64,000 nt of DNA from Robertmurraya siralis (GCF_005502275.1 NZ_SWLZ01000003.1:248001-312000), one strand, 5' to 3'. Counted from the stretch's first letter, positions 44,357 to 54,865 are shown. Numbers and translations: made by a program. The notes: a model not told the origin generated them from the letters alone.

Positions 44357-45064
44357 TTATTGTTCCAACCAGTTATAAAAGGGAACTGCTTCAGGGCGAC
44401 TCGTTTCCTCTTCACTGTTTGTACGAACCGAATGTCTTGAATTCTGCCTGAATTTATTCCCATAGCTTTTTGCTTGCTCAATCGTCTTGATGCCATTCTT
44501 CTTCCATTCAAAAAGAATTCGATCAATATAACGAAAGTTCAGCTTTCCTGAAATAACAGCTTCTCTTAATGCAGCCTTAATAATGATTGGTTCATGACGA
44601 TCATCATCCAGCCATAAGGCCAATGTTTCACATTCAAATGGTGATAACGGCCTGCCGAATTCCTGTTCAAAGACTGTGTATAGATCCATTTCATTTTTTT
44701 CATTTTGCTCTTTCTGCTGTGCATTTTGATTAAATAAATATTCATTCACAAGCTTCTGCCAAAGCGGTTCAATCGTATATTTTTCAAAACGAATCCCTTC
44801 GTTAGAATAGCCATCATCTATTTTAATAAAGCCTTTTTGAATTAATTTGCGAAGCAATTCCGTACATTGGCTTGTTGAGATCGTCATTCTTGAAGAGATT
44901 TCTGTAGGAGTTGGAAAGTCATTCCCTTTTTCTAGAAACGAAATAACATGCAGCAACAATACTAATTCATTTTCATTAATATTCATATCTTTATAATAAA
45001 GCAATAAAGCTCTCGGAATAGAAATATTTCCTTCCTGAACCCATTTCACCATATTCTCGTTCAT
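44357..45064 (-). CDS. dnaD: DNA replication initiation protein DnaD
   Basis: A 235-residue primosome protein that remodels DNA at oriC and at PriA-bound forks. The N-terminal DDBH1 winged helix (NISIPRALLLYYKDMNINEN) and the C-terminal DDBH2 domain (FEQEFGRPLSPFECETLALW, then ALREAVISGKLNFRYIDRIL and WKKNGIKT) are clear. GGGAGGTG before ATG 45064 decides the start against the longer frame. Confidence 0.95.
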   Translation of the reverse strand: MNENMVKWVQEGNISIPRALLLYYKDMNINENELVLLLHVISFLEKGNDFPTPTEISSRMTISTSQCTELLRKLIQKGFIKIDDGYSNEGIRFEKYTIEPLWQKLVNEYLFNQNAQQKEQNEKNEMDLYTVFEQEFGRPLSPFECETLALWLDDDRHEPIIIKAALREAVISGKLNFRYIDRILFEWKKNGIKTIEQAKSYGNKFRQNSRHSVRTNSEEETSRPEAVPFYNWLEQ

Positions 45065-45354
45065 ATAGAGACACCTCCCTCTAAGTATATCACGAAGTCC
45101 AGTTAACAAGGTATGGAGAAATTAGTCAAGCTAGCATAAAAAAGTTAGCCATTTTCATTTACTTCAAGGTATTGGGATCAAACGTGCTCGGTGCGATTTT
45201 GAAAATTTAGTTTAAAAAAGTTTCTGTTAAAAATGAAGCACAGGGCACATACATACATAACGAATTCTGATATTTTTCGGATAATTGCAAAGCTGGATGC
45301 ATTCCTTAAAGGAGTACCGCCTATAAACAATCGCTCCCTAACCGTTAAAAAAGC

Positions 45355-45380
45355 AAAGCTCGCCTTCAGTAGCGAGCTTT
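45355..45380 (-). terminator. Terminator of asnS
   Basis: AAAGCTCGC pairs with GCGAGCTTT, followed on the minus strand by GCTTTTTT. It lies 8 bp past the asnS stop. The 290 bp between it and dnaD hold no gene. Confidence 0.8.
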
Positions 45381-45388
45381 TCATCAAA

Positions 45389-46681
45389 TTAAGGATATAA
45401 ACGATTTAACAAACGTGGAAATGGAATCGTTTCACGAACATGCTCTACTCCGCTAATCCAGGCAACAGTTCGCTCAAGGCCAAGACCAAAGCCGGAATGT
45501 GGAACAGATCCGTACTTTCTTAAATCTAAATACCATTGATAAGCATCAAGTGGCAAATTATGCTCCTCAATTCTTGCCTTCAGCAAATCAAAATCATGGA
45601 TACGTTCAGAACCTCCGATAATTTCACCATAGCCTTCTGGGGCAATCAAGTCTGCACATAGTACAACATCTTCTCTTTCATGATCTGGTTGCATATAAAA
45701 AGGTTTGAGACTTGTTGGATATTTCGTAATAAATACAGGTTTATCATAATGTTCCGCTATCGCTGTTTCATGAGGAGCACCGAAATCATCCCCCCATTTA
45801 ATATCGTCAAAGCCCTTTTCATTTAAGAATGAAATTGCATCATCATAGCTAATGCGCGGAAATGGTGCTTTTATGTTTTCAAGCTTACTTGTATCTCTAC
45901 CTAGTGTTTTTAACTCAATCTGACAATTCTTAAGTACTGATTGAACGATATGCGAAACATATTGTTCTTGCACTTCTAAATTTTCCTCAAATTCAACAAA
46001 GGCCATTTCAGGCTCAATCATCCAGAACTCAATTAAATGGCGACGTGTTTTTGATTTTTCAGCTCTAAATGTCGGTCCGAATGAAAATACTTTCCCAAGG
46101 GCCATTGCCGCAGCTTCCATGTATAATTGACCACTTTGGGATAAATACGCATCCTCATCAAAATATTTCGTTGCGAAAAGCTCGGTTGTTCCTTCAGGAG
46201 CACTCCCCGTTAAAATAGGCGGATCAACCTTTGAAAAACCTTTTTCGTTAAAAAATTCATATGTTGCGCGAATAATCTCATTGCGAATTTTCATGACCGC
46301 ATGCTGACGACGCGAGCGTAGCCATAAATGACGATGATCCATTAAAAATTCTGTTCCATGTTCCTTTGGGGTGATCGGATAATCAACAGCTTGATGCAAT
46401 ATTTCAAGCCCTTTTACAAGAAGTTCATACCCTAGCGGTGAACGTTCATCCTTTTGAACAACCCCTGTCACATACACAGATGATTCTTGTGTCACAGATT
46501 TCGCAGCTTGAAACAACTCCTCAGATACTTCTGCTTTGACCACAACTCCCTGTATGAAGCCAGTTCCATCTCTTAACTGCAAAAAGGCAATCTTTCCGCT
46601 AGAGCGCTTGTTAGCGATCCATGCTCCAATTTTGACTTCCTGTTCTACATATTTGTGTACTTCTGAAATCGTTGTTTTCAT
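45389..46681 (-). CDS. asnS: Asparaginyl-tRNA synthetase
   Basis: A 430-residue class IIb synthetase charging tRNA-Asn. The OB-fold anticodon-binding domain comes first ([20 protein letters not shown]), then motif 1, motif 2 ([20 protein letters not shown]) and motif 3 ([12 protein letters not shown]). ATG 46681 or the preceding GTG 46684 could be the start; GGAGGG lies upstream. No T-box is seen in the 200-bp upstream region. Confidence 0.96.
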   Translation of the reverse strand: MKTTISEVHKYVEQEVKIGAWIANKRSSGKIAFLQLRDGTGFIQGVVVKAEVSEELFQAAKSVTQESSVYVTGVVQKDERSPLGYELLVKGLEILHQAVDYPITPKEHGTEFLMDHRHLWLRSRRQHAVMKIRNEIIRATYEFFNEKGFSKVDPPILTGSAPEGTTELFATKYFDEDAYLSQSGQLYMEAAAMALGKVFSFGPTFRAEKSKTRRHLIEFWMIEPEMAFVEFEENLEVQEQYVSHIVQSVLKNCQIELKTLGRDTSKLENIKAPFPRISYDDAISFLNEKGFDDIKWGDDFGAPHETAIAEHYDKPVFITKYPTSLKPFYMQPDHEREDVVLCADLIAPEGYGEIIGGSERIHDFDLLKARIEEHNLPLDAYQWYLDLRKYGSVPHSGFGLGLERTVAWISGVEHVRETIPFPRLLNRLYP

Positions 46682-46889
46682 CACTTGTCTTTTCCCTCCA
46701 AAAACTTACCCACTTGCTTTTATATGTACTTAAAAGCCTCATTTCCAATAAATAATCGATTAAAATGCACTTCATCTTATTATACCTTTACAAAATTGGA
46801 CAATCAATAAAGAAAGTACAGGATTGCCCTTACCCTCTGATTCCCGAGTTGACTATTATAGCTCAATTATTCTTAACTGTAACTTTCAG

Positions 46890-46923
46890 AAAAAAGCAGA
46901 CAGACGATATTTAGCCTGCCTGC
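46890..46923 (-). terminator. Terminator of aspB
   Basis: On the minus strand GCAGGCAG pairs with CTGTCTGC through one G-T, followed by TTTTTTC; 10 bp past the aspB stop. Confidence 0.75.
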
Positions 46924-46932
46924 TGAACCACT

Positions 46933-48120
46933 TTATATTTTGCTTTTTACAAATTGATGGATCCTTGCCACTGCCTCTTCTAACAACTCTAATGATGTTG
47001 CATAAGAAAGACGAATATTATCTGGTGTTCCAAAACCCGATCCTGGAACAACAGCGACTTTTGCCTCTTCTAAAAGGCCTTCTACAAAGTCATCAACGCT
47101 CTCATACCCTGTTAGCTTCGCTGCTTCTTTAACATTTGGATAAAGGTAAAAAGCTCCTTGCGGTTTAATACATGAAATCCCAGGAATAGCAACAAGCTGA
47201 TCATAAATGACATTGAGCCTATGCTCGAATGCTTCTTTCATTTCTGCAACAGGTGCTTGTGGTCCTGCATAAGCCTCAATCGCTCCATATTGGGCTGTAG
47301 TAGTTGGATTGGAGGTACTATGGCTAGCAAGATTTGTCATTGCGTTAATGATCGTGGTATTACCGGCGGCATAGCCAATTCTCCATCCTGTCATCGAATG
47401 GGATTTCGAAACCCCATTGATGATAATCGTTTGCTCTTTTAATTGAGGTGATAATTGGGCGATTGATACATGCTGATTTTCTCCATAAACAAGCTTTTCA
47501 TATATTTCATCTGAAATAATGAGAACATTTTTTTGTAAGCAAATTTCACCTAAAGCTAATAGCTCATCACGAGTATAAACCATCCCTGTTGGGTTACTTG
47601 GTGAATTTATTATAACAGCTCTTGTCTTCTCAGTAATTGCTGCTGTGAGTTGCTCAGGGGTGATCTTGAAATCATTTGCTTCAAGCCCTTCGACAAATAC
47701 TGGAATACCATCTGCCAGCTTTACTTGCTCCGGGTAACTAACCCAGTACGGGACAGGAATAATCACTTCGTCTTCTTTGTTTAGGAGAACTTGAAAAAGA
47801 GTATATAATCCGTGTTTTGCGCCACTTGTCACAATGATTTCATTTGGCTTATACTCGATTCCTTGATCAGCTTTGAATTTTTTCACGATTTCTTCAATAA
47901 GTTTAGCAAGCCCTGCTGAAGGAGTATATTTCGTATGTCCCTCATTCATGGAAACAGAAGCTGCCTCAATAATGTTTCGCGGTGTGTTAAAATCAGGTTC
48001 TCCCGCCCCGAGACCAATAATATCATGGCCTTCAGCTTTTAACTGCTTTGCTTTGGCTGTAATCGCAAGAGTTGCAGAGGGGGTTAATGCTTTTACTCTT
48101 TGAGCCAGTTGAATTTCCAT
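46933..48120 (-). CDS. aspB: Aspartate aminotransferase
   Basis: A 395-residue class I PLP aminotransferase of the Ib subgroup. It has AGEPDFNTP near residue 40, SPSNPTGMVY, DEIYEKLVYG and the PLP-lysine segment GVSKSHSMTGWRIGYAAG. It links oxaloacetate and glutamate to aspartate and 2-oxoglutarate, feeding Asn, Lys and pantothenate precursors. Placed ahead of asnS as in B. subtilis; ypmB lies 24 bp upstream and is likely cotranscribed. Confidence 0.95.
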   Translation of the reverse strand: MEIQLAQRVKALTPSATLAITAKAKQLKAEGHDIIGLGAGEPDFNTPRNIIEAASVSMNEGHTKYTPSAGLAKLIEEIVKKFKADQGIEYKPNEIIVTSGAKHGLYTLFQVLLNKEDEVIIPVPYWVSYPEQVKLADGIPVFVEGLEANDFKITPEQLTAAITEKTRAVIINSPSNPTGMVYTRDELLALGEICLQKNVLIISDEIYEKLVYGENQHVSIAQLSPQLKEQTIIINGVSKSHSMTGWRIGYAAGNTTIINAMTNLASHSTSNPTTTAQYGAIEAYAGPQAPVAEMKEAFEHRLNVIYDQLVAIPGISCIKPQGAFYLYPNVKEAAKLTGYESVDDFVEGLLEEAKVAVVPGSGFGTPDNIRLSYATSLELLEEAVARIHQFVKSKI

Positions 48121-48144
48121 TTCCTAATTCCTCCCAATAAACCA

Positions 48145-48624
48145 TCATAAGTTTTGTATATCTTTTAACCATTCGCCTGTTTTAAAATCAATATAATAAT
48201 AATTGATCAATTTATCATTTGAACGGTAATAGATTTCCCAAAGTGGAATTTGATTCTCCATCCCAAGCTTGACCGACACAACTTCATCAGGCTCCTTACT
48301 TTGATAAAGCTTGTCAATCGCTGCTTCTTTACTTATTCCATCTTCTTCATTCCTGACTATTATTTTACGTTCTTTTTCTTCTTCCGGAATCCATGCAATG
48401 AGCTTCTCTCCAGATTGATTTGTCCCTTTTACAATATAATAACTATTCGTACCGTTATACAACGTAAAATCAGTCACTTGTTCGATATTTGTTTCTGCCA
48501 AAGCAATTTCCTCTGCCTTAGCTTCAGCGCTGTGCAATGGTTTCAGAGCATTTAAAAGTATATTTATCGTTAAACCGAGCAGCACAATTAAACCAATACT
48601 TGATAGCCAAATCCATTTCTTCAT
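48145..48624 (-). CDS. ypmB: YpmB, membrane-anchored PepSY-like protein
   Basis: A 159-residue protein with one N-terminal TM helix (WLSSIGLIVLLGLTINILL) and two PepSY-like folds outside the membrane (DUF5590). No catalytic signature. Function unknown. It lies between ypmA (14 bp upstream) and aspB; the order is as in B. subtilis. Confidence 0.88.
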   Translation of the reverse strand: MKKWIWLSSIGLIVLLGLTINILLNALKPLHSAEAKAEEIALAETNIEQVTDFTLYNGTNSYYIVKGTNQSGEKLIAWIPEEEKERKIIVRNEEDGISKEAAIDKLYQSKEPDEVVSVKLGMENQIPLWEIYYRSNDKLINYYYIDFKTGEWLKDIQNL

Positions 48625-48638
48625 AGCAAATCCCTCTT

Positions 48639-48809
48639 TTATGTACGATAAATAGTGAAAACAGCTTTATTTTGATCGTTTTGATCAAGAGCTAATCCAA
48701 ACATTAATTCCTGATCTTTTAATGTTCGGTTCAATGAATCGACAATTTTGTATAAATCAGGACTATTTTGGATTTTGATCGTCGACAAAACTTCAATTTT
48801 ACTTTCCAT
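48639..48809 (-). CDS. ypmA: YpmA, small conserved protein (DUF4264)
   Basis: A 56-residue protein, equal in length to B. subtilis YpmA. It reads MESKIEVLSTIKIQNSPDLY at the start and ends NKAVFTIYRT. GAGGAGAA precedes ATG 48809. First gene of ypmA-ypmB-aspB. Function unknown. Confidence 0.88.
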   Translation of the reverse strand: MESKIEVLSTIKIQNSPDLYKIVDSLNRTLKDQELMFGLALDQNDQNKAVFTIYRT

Positions 48810-49012
48810 CACGAATTCTCCTCACTAAACACATAATTTGTTAATCATAGTTGCGCGGCTTAAAGGTAACAATAATCTTAAGTAAATGTCAGCTTTTTGA
48901 CAGAGATTCAGCCTATTCTCAGCACGTTTCATTAGAAATATTATAACAGGTTAAATAAAAAAGAATTACCCCTTTCTTAAAATTAAAATAACTTTTAGTC
49001 CACACACACTTC

Positions 49013-49039
49013 TACCGCGCTAATGCAGTGCGGTTTTTT
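49013..49039 (+). terminator. Orphan terminator-like hairpin
   Basis: ACCGC pairs with GCGGT and seven Ts follow on the plus strand, but no plus-strand gene ends here. The nearest neighbour is dinG on the minus strand. Confidence 0.4.
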
Positions 49040-49085
49040 TAAAGTATCTCGAACTCGGTTTATTCTTGGCGCTCATGTCCAAAAA

Positions 49086-51890
49086 TTATAGGAAATTTTC
49101 AATTAAATCAAGGGTTGCATTAATATTTAGTTTTTTTACTGGTACCTTTGGAATAGATTGCAGAAATACTTTTCCGTAAGAAGTGGTATAGATCCGTTTA
49201 TCAAAAATAACAACAAAACCTCGGTCCTGATTGGTGCGAATTAATCGGCCAAACCCTTGTTTGAAACGAATAATCGCTTCTGGCAATGAATGCTCCGAAA
49301 AGGGATTTCCGCCACTTTCTTTAATTTTATGACATTTCGCTTCTGTCAGCGGTTCATTTGGCGGAGAAAATGGCAGTCGAACCATAATAAGACATGACAA
49401 ATCTTCACCAGGAATATCGATTCCTTCCCAAAAGCTACTTGTACCAAGAAGAATCGCTTTGTCAAAACGTTGAAAGTTCCTTGTCAGCTTCGTTCTACTT
49501 CCTGCCGTGATTCCTTGCCCCATGATTATAAAGTCTTCTAGCAACCCGCTTTCTTTCATTAAATTATATGTTTTTCTTAACATCTCATAGGAAGTGAAGA
49601 GAATAAGCATTCTTCCTTTTGTTGCTTCGGCAATAGAAATAATATGTTCTGTAATAGCTGCAACGTACTCATCGATCGATACCGAATTAATTTCCGGCAA
49701 ATCATTTGGAATCACCAATTGAACCTGCTTATCATATGGGAATGGGGATTCAATCTGTTGTACATAACAGTCAAGCTTATCTAGACCCAGTTCTTTTAGC
49801 ATGTATTGAAAAGAACCCTTTACCGATAATGTCGCTGATGTCATTACAGCACTTTTTTTGCGCAGAAAAAATTCTTCTCTAAGCTGAGAAGCGATTGTAA
49901 TGGGTTGTCCTAAAATCGTTGTTGAATTTTGAGAAGATCTGATATCGACTTCAACCCAAGTAACAAACTCATCCATTGGAAATAAAATAAGCTGTTTAAT
50001 CGTTTCGCATACTGTCTCTAATTCCTTTTGTAATGTGACAACCTCCTGAATCAACAATTTTTGCGGGTTTGAAAGCTGTAGTTCTTCTTTCGTAAAAGCC
50101 TCTACGTATTGCTTAATGGCTGCGGCAAAGTCTTTTAAGCTAAAGTAAAATCGTTCACCTGTCGAATGGATCGGTGACCAGTCTTGATCAGATCCTTCCT
50201 TTATTAAGCGAAAAGTTACTTTATTTGTCGCCGCACTGCTCTTTACACGCTTTTTTGCTACATTGGCCACAGTTCTAAAAAATTGATCCATTTCATTCAT
50301 TAATTCATTAAAAAGCTGGCTTACTTCAAAAGAATGAATCGTTTCTGCTGTTCGTTCAGAGTCCTTTTCTTTCAAAATCTGCTCCAGTTCGTAATGAATT
50401 TGCTTTTGTTCGTATTGCCCAAATTGGCTGAGTAAAAGTCGTATATGTAAATAATCAAGGGATAGACCAAAGTATTTCCCACAAACTTTCTCAAAATGAT
50501 GCCCTTCATCTAAAATACAGTAATCATAACGGGGCAGAATCGCTGTATCAGCAACAAGATCAGTCAATAAAAAGGAATGGTTAGTAATAATAAAATTAGC
50601 GGTCTGTGATGCTTTACGCGCTCGTAAATAGTAATCGTATTTTATCCAGGACCTCTGCTGAAAATAGGTACTGTCATCATTTTTAATTTTGCCCCAGAAA
50701 AGCATTCCTCCGCTCGATAGATTCAACTCATCACGGTCTCCTGTTTCAGTCTCTAATAACCAGACAAGAATTTGCATCTTCGTCAAACTAATATCGTAAT
50801 TATCATCATCCTCTTGCAGCGATTGCTCGAATTTTGCCAAGCTTAAATAATGACTTCTTCCTTTTAAAATCACTGCTTTAAGTTTGTTCGGAAGAATTTT
50901 TTGCAACAATGGAATATCATTATTCAATAGTTGCTCCTGCAGCTGGGTTGTATGGGTACTAATGACAATTGTTTCACGGCGTTCACTAGCAAAAATTGCC
51001 GCTGGCAATAAATAAGCCATCGACTTTCCCACGCCTGTCCCAGCTTCAATAAGAGCATGTTTTTCATTTGTAAAAGCCTTAAAAACAGTGTCCATCATTT
51101 GAAATTGCCCAATTCGTTTTTCATATCCTTGAAACGCTCCCTGAAACAAACGCTCTTTTTCCTCATCACTTTCAGGGTATGGAATGGAGGGGTCATAAGC
51201 GAACTCTTCACGATCTTCTAATTTCCTTAGCATAATTCCACGATGTCGTTCTAATGAAAAAGGGATCTCTTCTAAACTTCGTTCTTTTTCGATAATGAGA
51301 TCATCTAACAATAATGCCACATCACTTTTCAACCCACCAGAAAGCTTTAGCAATTGATGGAGAGTTATGTTCGGCAGTTGCCAAAGTCGATTCAACAAGA
51401 TCAATAACAATTCCGCCGTTACATATGCATCACTATCTGCTTGATGGGGACGTTCGTGATTCAACCCCTCTTGAACAGCAAGTTCATTTAACTTGTAGCT
51501 ATCAGATGTCGGAAACAAAAATCTAGCCATTTCCACTGTATCCAAAACCGGACCTAAAAAACCTTCGTATCCTGCCTCGATCAACTCTTCTTGAAGAAAC
51601 GATAAATCAAATAGGACATTATGGGCGACAAAGTATGCATCCTCGAGAAGCATTAATACCTTCGGGGCAATTTCCGAAAAATTTGGCGCATCTCGAACCA
51701 TCTCGTCATTTAATCCTGTTAATTCTTCTATGAAAAGTGGTATCTCTCTTCCTGGATTGATAAAGGAAGAGAATTGCTCTGTAATTTTTCCATTTTCAAC
51801 AACAACGGCTGCAAATTGGATAATTTTATCACCTTTCTTTGGAGCATTTCCCGTTGTTTCTAAATCGACTACCACAAATTTGTTACTCAA
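49086..51890 (-). CDS. dinG: DinG-type nuclease/helicase-like protein without Fe-S cysteines
   Basis: A 934-residue fusion. Residues 1-170 form a DEDDh exonuclease (VVVDLETTGNAPKKGD; HNVLFDLSFL; HQADSDAYVTA). An XPD-like helicase follows: Walker A EAGTGVGKS near 284, DEGH in CILDEGHHFEK, and motif VI FKQGFGRLIRT. The Fe-S region has no Cys: the usual YLC is YLS, and the second cluster reads SWIKYDYYLRARK. The S. aureus homologue with the same layout is an ATP-controlled 3'-5' exonuclease rather than a helicase, and that may hold here. Confidence 0.92.
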   Translation of the reverse strand: MSNKFVVVDLETTGNAPKKGDKIIQFAAVVVENGKITEQFSSFINPGREIPLFIEELTGLNDEMVRDAPNFSEIAPKVLMLLEDAYFVAHNVLFDLSFLQEELIEAGYEGFLGPVLDTVEMARFLFPTSDSYKLNELAVQEGLNHERPHQADSDAYVTAELLLILLNRLWQLPNITLHQLLKLSGGLKSDVALLLDDLIIEKERSLEEIPFSLERHRGIMLRKLEDREEFAYDPSIPYPESDEEKERLFQGAFQGYEKRIGQFQMMDTVFKAFTNEKHALIEAGTGVGKSMAYLLPAAIFASERRETIVISTHTTQLQEQLLNNDIPLLQKILPNKLKAVILKGRSHYLSLAKFEQSLQEDDDNYDISLTKMQILVWLLETETGDRDELNLSSGGMLFWGKIKNDDSTYFQQRSWIKYDYYLRARKASQTANFIITNHSFLLTDLVADTAILPRYDYCILDEGHHFEKVCGKYFGLSLDYLHIRLLLSQFGQYEQKQIHYELEQILKEKDSERTAETIHSFEVSQLFNELMNEMDQFFRTVANVAKKRVKSSAATNKVTFRLIKEGSDQDWSPIHSTGERFYFSLKDFAAAIKQYVEAFTKEELQLSNPQKLLIQEVVTLQKELETVCETIKQLILFPMDEFVTWVEVDIRSSQNSTTILGQPITIASQLREEFFLRKKSAVMTSATLSVKGSFQYMLKELGLDKLDCYVQQIESPFPYDKQVQLVIPNDLPEINSVSIDEYVAAITEHIISIAEATKGRMLILFTSYEMLRKTYNLMKESGLLEDFIIMGQGITAGSRTKLTRNFQRFDKAILLGTSSFWEGIDIPGEDLSCLIMVRLPFSPPNEPLTEAKCHKIKESGGNPFSEHSLPEAIIRFKQGFGRLIRTNQDRGFVVIFDKRIYTTSYGKVFLQSIPKVPVKKLNINATLDLIENFL

Positions 51891-52364
51891 TTCTATACAC
51901 CTCTATCCTTCAAACTAATTTGAAGGAGTACTTTTTTATATTTTTTATATTTGACAAAGTTGAATTCGTGAAAATTTTACTTTCCCATCTTTCAGCTGAG
52001 CTAAATGAGACTAAAATGATTTTGTTTAACATAGCTTTATACTATAATTATCAATACTGTTATGCAACGCCATCCAGTTTCATTGCTTTCACTTTATCAT
52101 AAACAGTAGCAAACAGAAAAGGGATTGAAAAAGTAAATGCTTCCCTTTCCAAGATTGAACGGAGACTAAGCTAGTGTCGTTAAAGTTCGTTAGCTGAGTC
52201 CATTTCATAATTGCGCACTTCAAGTTAAAAAAAACGAACGTTCATTTTTAATTTTACATTATTCCAAGGAGTAAATGCGGACATAAATGAATATAAAACG
52301 TGATATTGTTCGTTTTTTAATTAGCGATGGTACATTATGAAATCGATTCAGCTAAAAACAGAAA
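51891..52364. other. Intergenic region upstream of dinG
   Basis: No gene is seen. AT-rich, with the dinG promoter expected in the left part. A small palindrome GAACGTTC within AACGAACGTTCATT (about 52234-52247) looks like a TetR-type operator, but no gene depends on it here. Confidence 0.4.
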
Positions 52365-52412
52365 AACCTTAAACGAGACTATACCGTGAAAGTATAGTTG
52401 CTTAAGGCTTTT
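52365..52412 (-). terminator. Terminator of panBCD
   Basis: On the minus strand CCTTAA..ACTATAC pairs with GTATAGT..TTTAAGG, followed by TTTTTC; 6 bp past panD. Confidence 0.85.
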
Positions 52413-52417
52413 ACTTG

Positions 52418-52801
52418 TTAGATTATCGTCTTTTCTGGCTCTGCATGAAGCATTTCAACGATCTCATTCTTCTCATTCATAATTGCAACCTTTGGTTGAT
52501 GTGCATGAATATTTTCTTCTGCCACCAATGCATAGGAAATAATGATGACGACATCTCCTTCTTGTACAAGTCTCGCAGCAGCCCCATTGATGCATATTAC
52601 CCGGCTGCCTCTTTTGCCAGGAATAATATAGGTTTCAAACCTTGCTCCATTATGGTTATTAACGATTTGTACCTTTTCATTTGCTACCATGCCAACTGCT
52701 TCTAATATTTCTTCATCAATTGTAATACTGCCCACATAATTTAAGTTTGCCTCTGTCACACGAGCACGGTGAATTTTTCCATTCATCATCGTTCGAAACA
52801 C
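52418..52801 (-). CDS. panD: Aspartate 1-decarboxylase proenzyme
   Basis: Makes beta-alanine from aspartate for pantothenate. 127 residues, the standard length. The self-cleavage site Gly24-Ser25 is in YVGSITID and gives the pyruvoyl group; [12 protein letters not shown] is also conserved. GTG 52801 lies seven bases after GGAGG and is preferred to the frame starting at 52849. Third gene of panBCD. Confidence 0.95.
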   Translation of the reverse strand: MFRTMMNGKIHRARVTEANLNYVGSITIDEEILEAVGMVANEKVQIVNNHNGARFETYIIPGKRGSRVICINGAAARLVQEGDVVIIISYALVAEENIHAHQPKVAIMNEKNEIVEMLHAEPEKTII

Positions 52802-52841
52802 GATGCTTCCTCCATTCTTTACGTTGGAATAATCAATTGTT

Positions 52842-53687
52842 CTACTCAACAGCTAAGACAATATTGTCGATTAAACGAGCTTTAGTAAATTGAACAGCTA
52901 TTGCAATAATGATTTTCCCTTTCACTTTTTCAATCGTTTGAAGCTCCGGAAAGGAATAAATTTCAACGTAGTCAATCGTTCCACTCGTTTTTTTGGTAAT
53001 ATTGTTTTTTATCATCGTAACTAGTGATTCAATATTTCTTTCACCAGCTTCGATTTTTTTTCTTGCCTCTAGCAATGCTCGATATATTTCAGGAGCTTGT
53101 TGTCTTTCCTCAGAATTTAAATTTACATTTCGGGAACTTTTCGCCAATCCGTCCTCTTCGCGGACAGTTGGAATTGGTATCAGCTCAATTGGAAAATTTA
53201 AGTCTGCAATCAGTCCTTCGACGACGGCAACTTGCTGGGCATCTTTCATCCCTAAGTAAACTCGATCGGGTAAAATTAAATGGAATAGCTTTGTCAGCAC
53301 AGTTGCTACACCATCAAAATGCCCCGGTCTTGAATCACCGCATAACACATCCGTCCTCGCTTGAACTAACACCTTTACAGACAAGGGATTAGGATACATC
53401 TCCGCAACGGAAGGGTTAAATATAATGTCAACACCCTCTTCGCGACAAACGCTGACGTCCCGTTCAAAATCGCGCGGATACGAAGCAAAATCTTCATTTG
53501 GACCAAATTGAAGCGGATTAACAAAAATACTGACAATAGTAATATCATTCACTTCACGTGCTTTTCTAATAAGCTGCAAATGTCCTTCATGTAGATAACC
53601 CATCGTAGGAACAAAGCCAATTGAATTCGTATTTTTTAGCTCTTTCACCAGTGCTTGCATTTCGGTAATGTTTGTAATAATTTTCAT
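52842..53687 (-). CDS. panC: Pantothenate synthetase
   Basis: Joins pantoate and beta-alanine using ATP. A 281-residue class I synthetase-like fold with [16 protein letters not shown] (HxGH), [13 protein letters not shown], the [12 protein letters not shown] segment and GMKDAQQ. The ATGA overlap with panB couples translation. Confidence 0.96.
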   Translation of the reverse strand: MKIITNITEMQALVKELKNTNSIGFVPTMGYLHEGHLQLIRKAREVNDITIVSIFVNPLQFGPNEDFASYPRDFERDVSVCREEGVDIIFNPSVAEMYPNPLSVKVLVQARTDVLCGDSRPGHFDGVATVLTKLFHLILPDRVYLGMKDAQQVAVVEGLIADLNFPIELIPIPTVREEDGLAKSSRNVNLNSEERQQAPEIYRALLEARKKIEAGERNIESLVTMIKNNITKKTSGTIDYVEIYSFPELQTIEKVKGKIIIAIAVQFTKARLIDNIVLAVE

Positions 53688-54520
53688 TTTTTACCTCCAT
53701 AAAGCCCCAGCATTTCTTCTTCTTTCATCATGAAACTGTGAGGATCAGAAGGAAAGCTTTTCTGTTTTACCTCTGAAATATAATGTTCTATCCCTTTTTG
53801 AATCTCTACATTCAAATTTGTATATTGCTTTGCAAATTTTGGTAACCGCTCGACACCATACATTAATATATCATGATACACAAGCACCTGACCGTCAGTC
53901 TCCGCCCCGGCTCCGATACCGATTGTCGGGATCGACAAACTTTGCGAGATTGCTTTTGCTAATTGTTTTGGTACACATTCTAGAACAAGCATAAATGCAC
54001 CAGCTTCTTCACATTTTTTTGCATCCTCAATTAACTTATTTGCTGCTGCAGCACTTTTCCCTTGCACCTTATAGCCTCCAAGCACTCCAACGGATTGTGG
54101 AGTTAAGCCCAGGTGAGCACAGACAGGAATTCCCGCTCTTGTTAATGCTTTAATATGGGCTACCACTTCATCAGCCCCTTCGACCTTAACAGCATTAGCA
54201 CCTGTTTCTTGAATAAGCCTCGTTCCATTTAAAAGCGTATCTTTAATTGATAAATGATAGCTCATAAAGGGCATATCAACAATGATATGAGTGTCTATCG
54301 CTCCTCTTTTTACAGCTTTTCCATGATGGACCATATCTTCCATTGTCACAGACACTGTTGAATCATAGCCTAAAACGACCATTCCAAGGGAATCACCAAC
54401 AAGGATGACATCAACACCAGCTTGTTCCGCCAACTTTGCTGATGGAAAGTCGTAAGCCGTCAGCATGACAATTTTATCATGCTCTTGCTTCATCTTTTGA
54501 AAATCGGTTGTAGTTCTCAT
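53684..54520 (-). CDS. panB: Ketopantoate hydroxymethyltransferase
   Basis: Makes ketopantoate from 2-oxoisovalerate and methylene-THF. 278 residues in a TIM-barrel decamer family; has [11 protein letters not shown] (metal and substrate loop), DMPFMSYH and [14 protein letters not shown] 54520 lies after AAGGAGGAAA. The frame stays open to 54601 through leader sequence that includes the leader hairpin, so those residues are not real. Confidence 0.95.
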   Translation of the reverse strand: MRTTTDFQKMKQEHDKIVMLTAYDFPSAKLAEQAGVDVILVGDSLGMVVLGYDSTVSVTMEDMVHHGKAVKRGAIDTHIIVDMPFMSYHLSIKDTLLNGTRLIQETGANAVKVEGADEVVAHIKALTRAGIPVCAHLGLTPQSVGVLGGYKVQGKSAAAANKLIEDAKKCEEAGAFMLVLECVPKQLAKAISQSLSIPTIGIGAGAETDGQVLVYHDILMYGVERLPKFAKQYTNLNVEIQKGIEHYISEVKQKSFPSDPHSFMMKEEEMLGLYGGKK

Positions 54521-54719
54521 CATTTTCCTCCTTTTTGAATCGGAAGAGGAGATAAACAAAAAAGGAATCCTAAAAAACGCAGAAGGATCCCTTTGCAACA
54601 TATTCCTGTTTCATCCCTCTGTCCCTGTCCATTTGGATCTAGGCAGATAATTATTCATTTAAACAACGTCTTTAACAAGGTGCAGTTCAAAAATGATACT
54701 GCCCACATAAAAAATTATA
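54521..54719 (-). promoter_or_regulatory. panB promoter and structured leader with terminator
   Basis: An extended -10 (TGCTATAAT, 54722-54714) predicts a start near 54707 and a leader of about 187 nt. Near its end AGGGATCCT (54592-54584) pairs with AGGATTCCT and is followed by TTTTTTG, an intrinsic terminator at 54555-54592, ahead of the ribosome site. An upstream stem GCAGT/ACTGC is also present. A pan-type RNA motif is known upstream of panB in B. subtilis; whether this leader carries it needs a covariance search. Confidence 0.55.
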
Positions 54720-54834
54720 GCAAATTTCAGCACAATTACCTAGCATAAAACAGTACTAGATTGCTAAGGTTGGGCTAAAGAGGAGTTTTTACGATTAATA
54801 AAAGCAAAATTGGTTAACGTGCAAATACTCGAGC

Positions 54835-54865
54835 ATAAAAAATGCTAGGAAATTTCTTTATCCTA
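54835..54865 (-). terminator. Terminator of birA
   Basis: On the minus strand GCTAGGA pairs with TCCTAGC and ATTTTTTA follows. The stem begins inside the last codons of birA. Confidence 0.75.

Noticed and set aside
45065-45354. T-box or riboswitch upstream of dnaD or asnS.
   Set aside because: No AGGGTGG..ACCGCG-type motif and no terminator/antiterminator pair was found in either upstream region.
52234-52247. AACGAACGTTCATT as a TetR-family operator.
   Set aside because: Only an 8-bp core palindrome, with no regulator gene or aligned promoter nearby.
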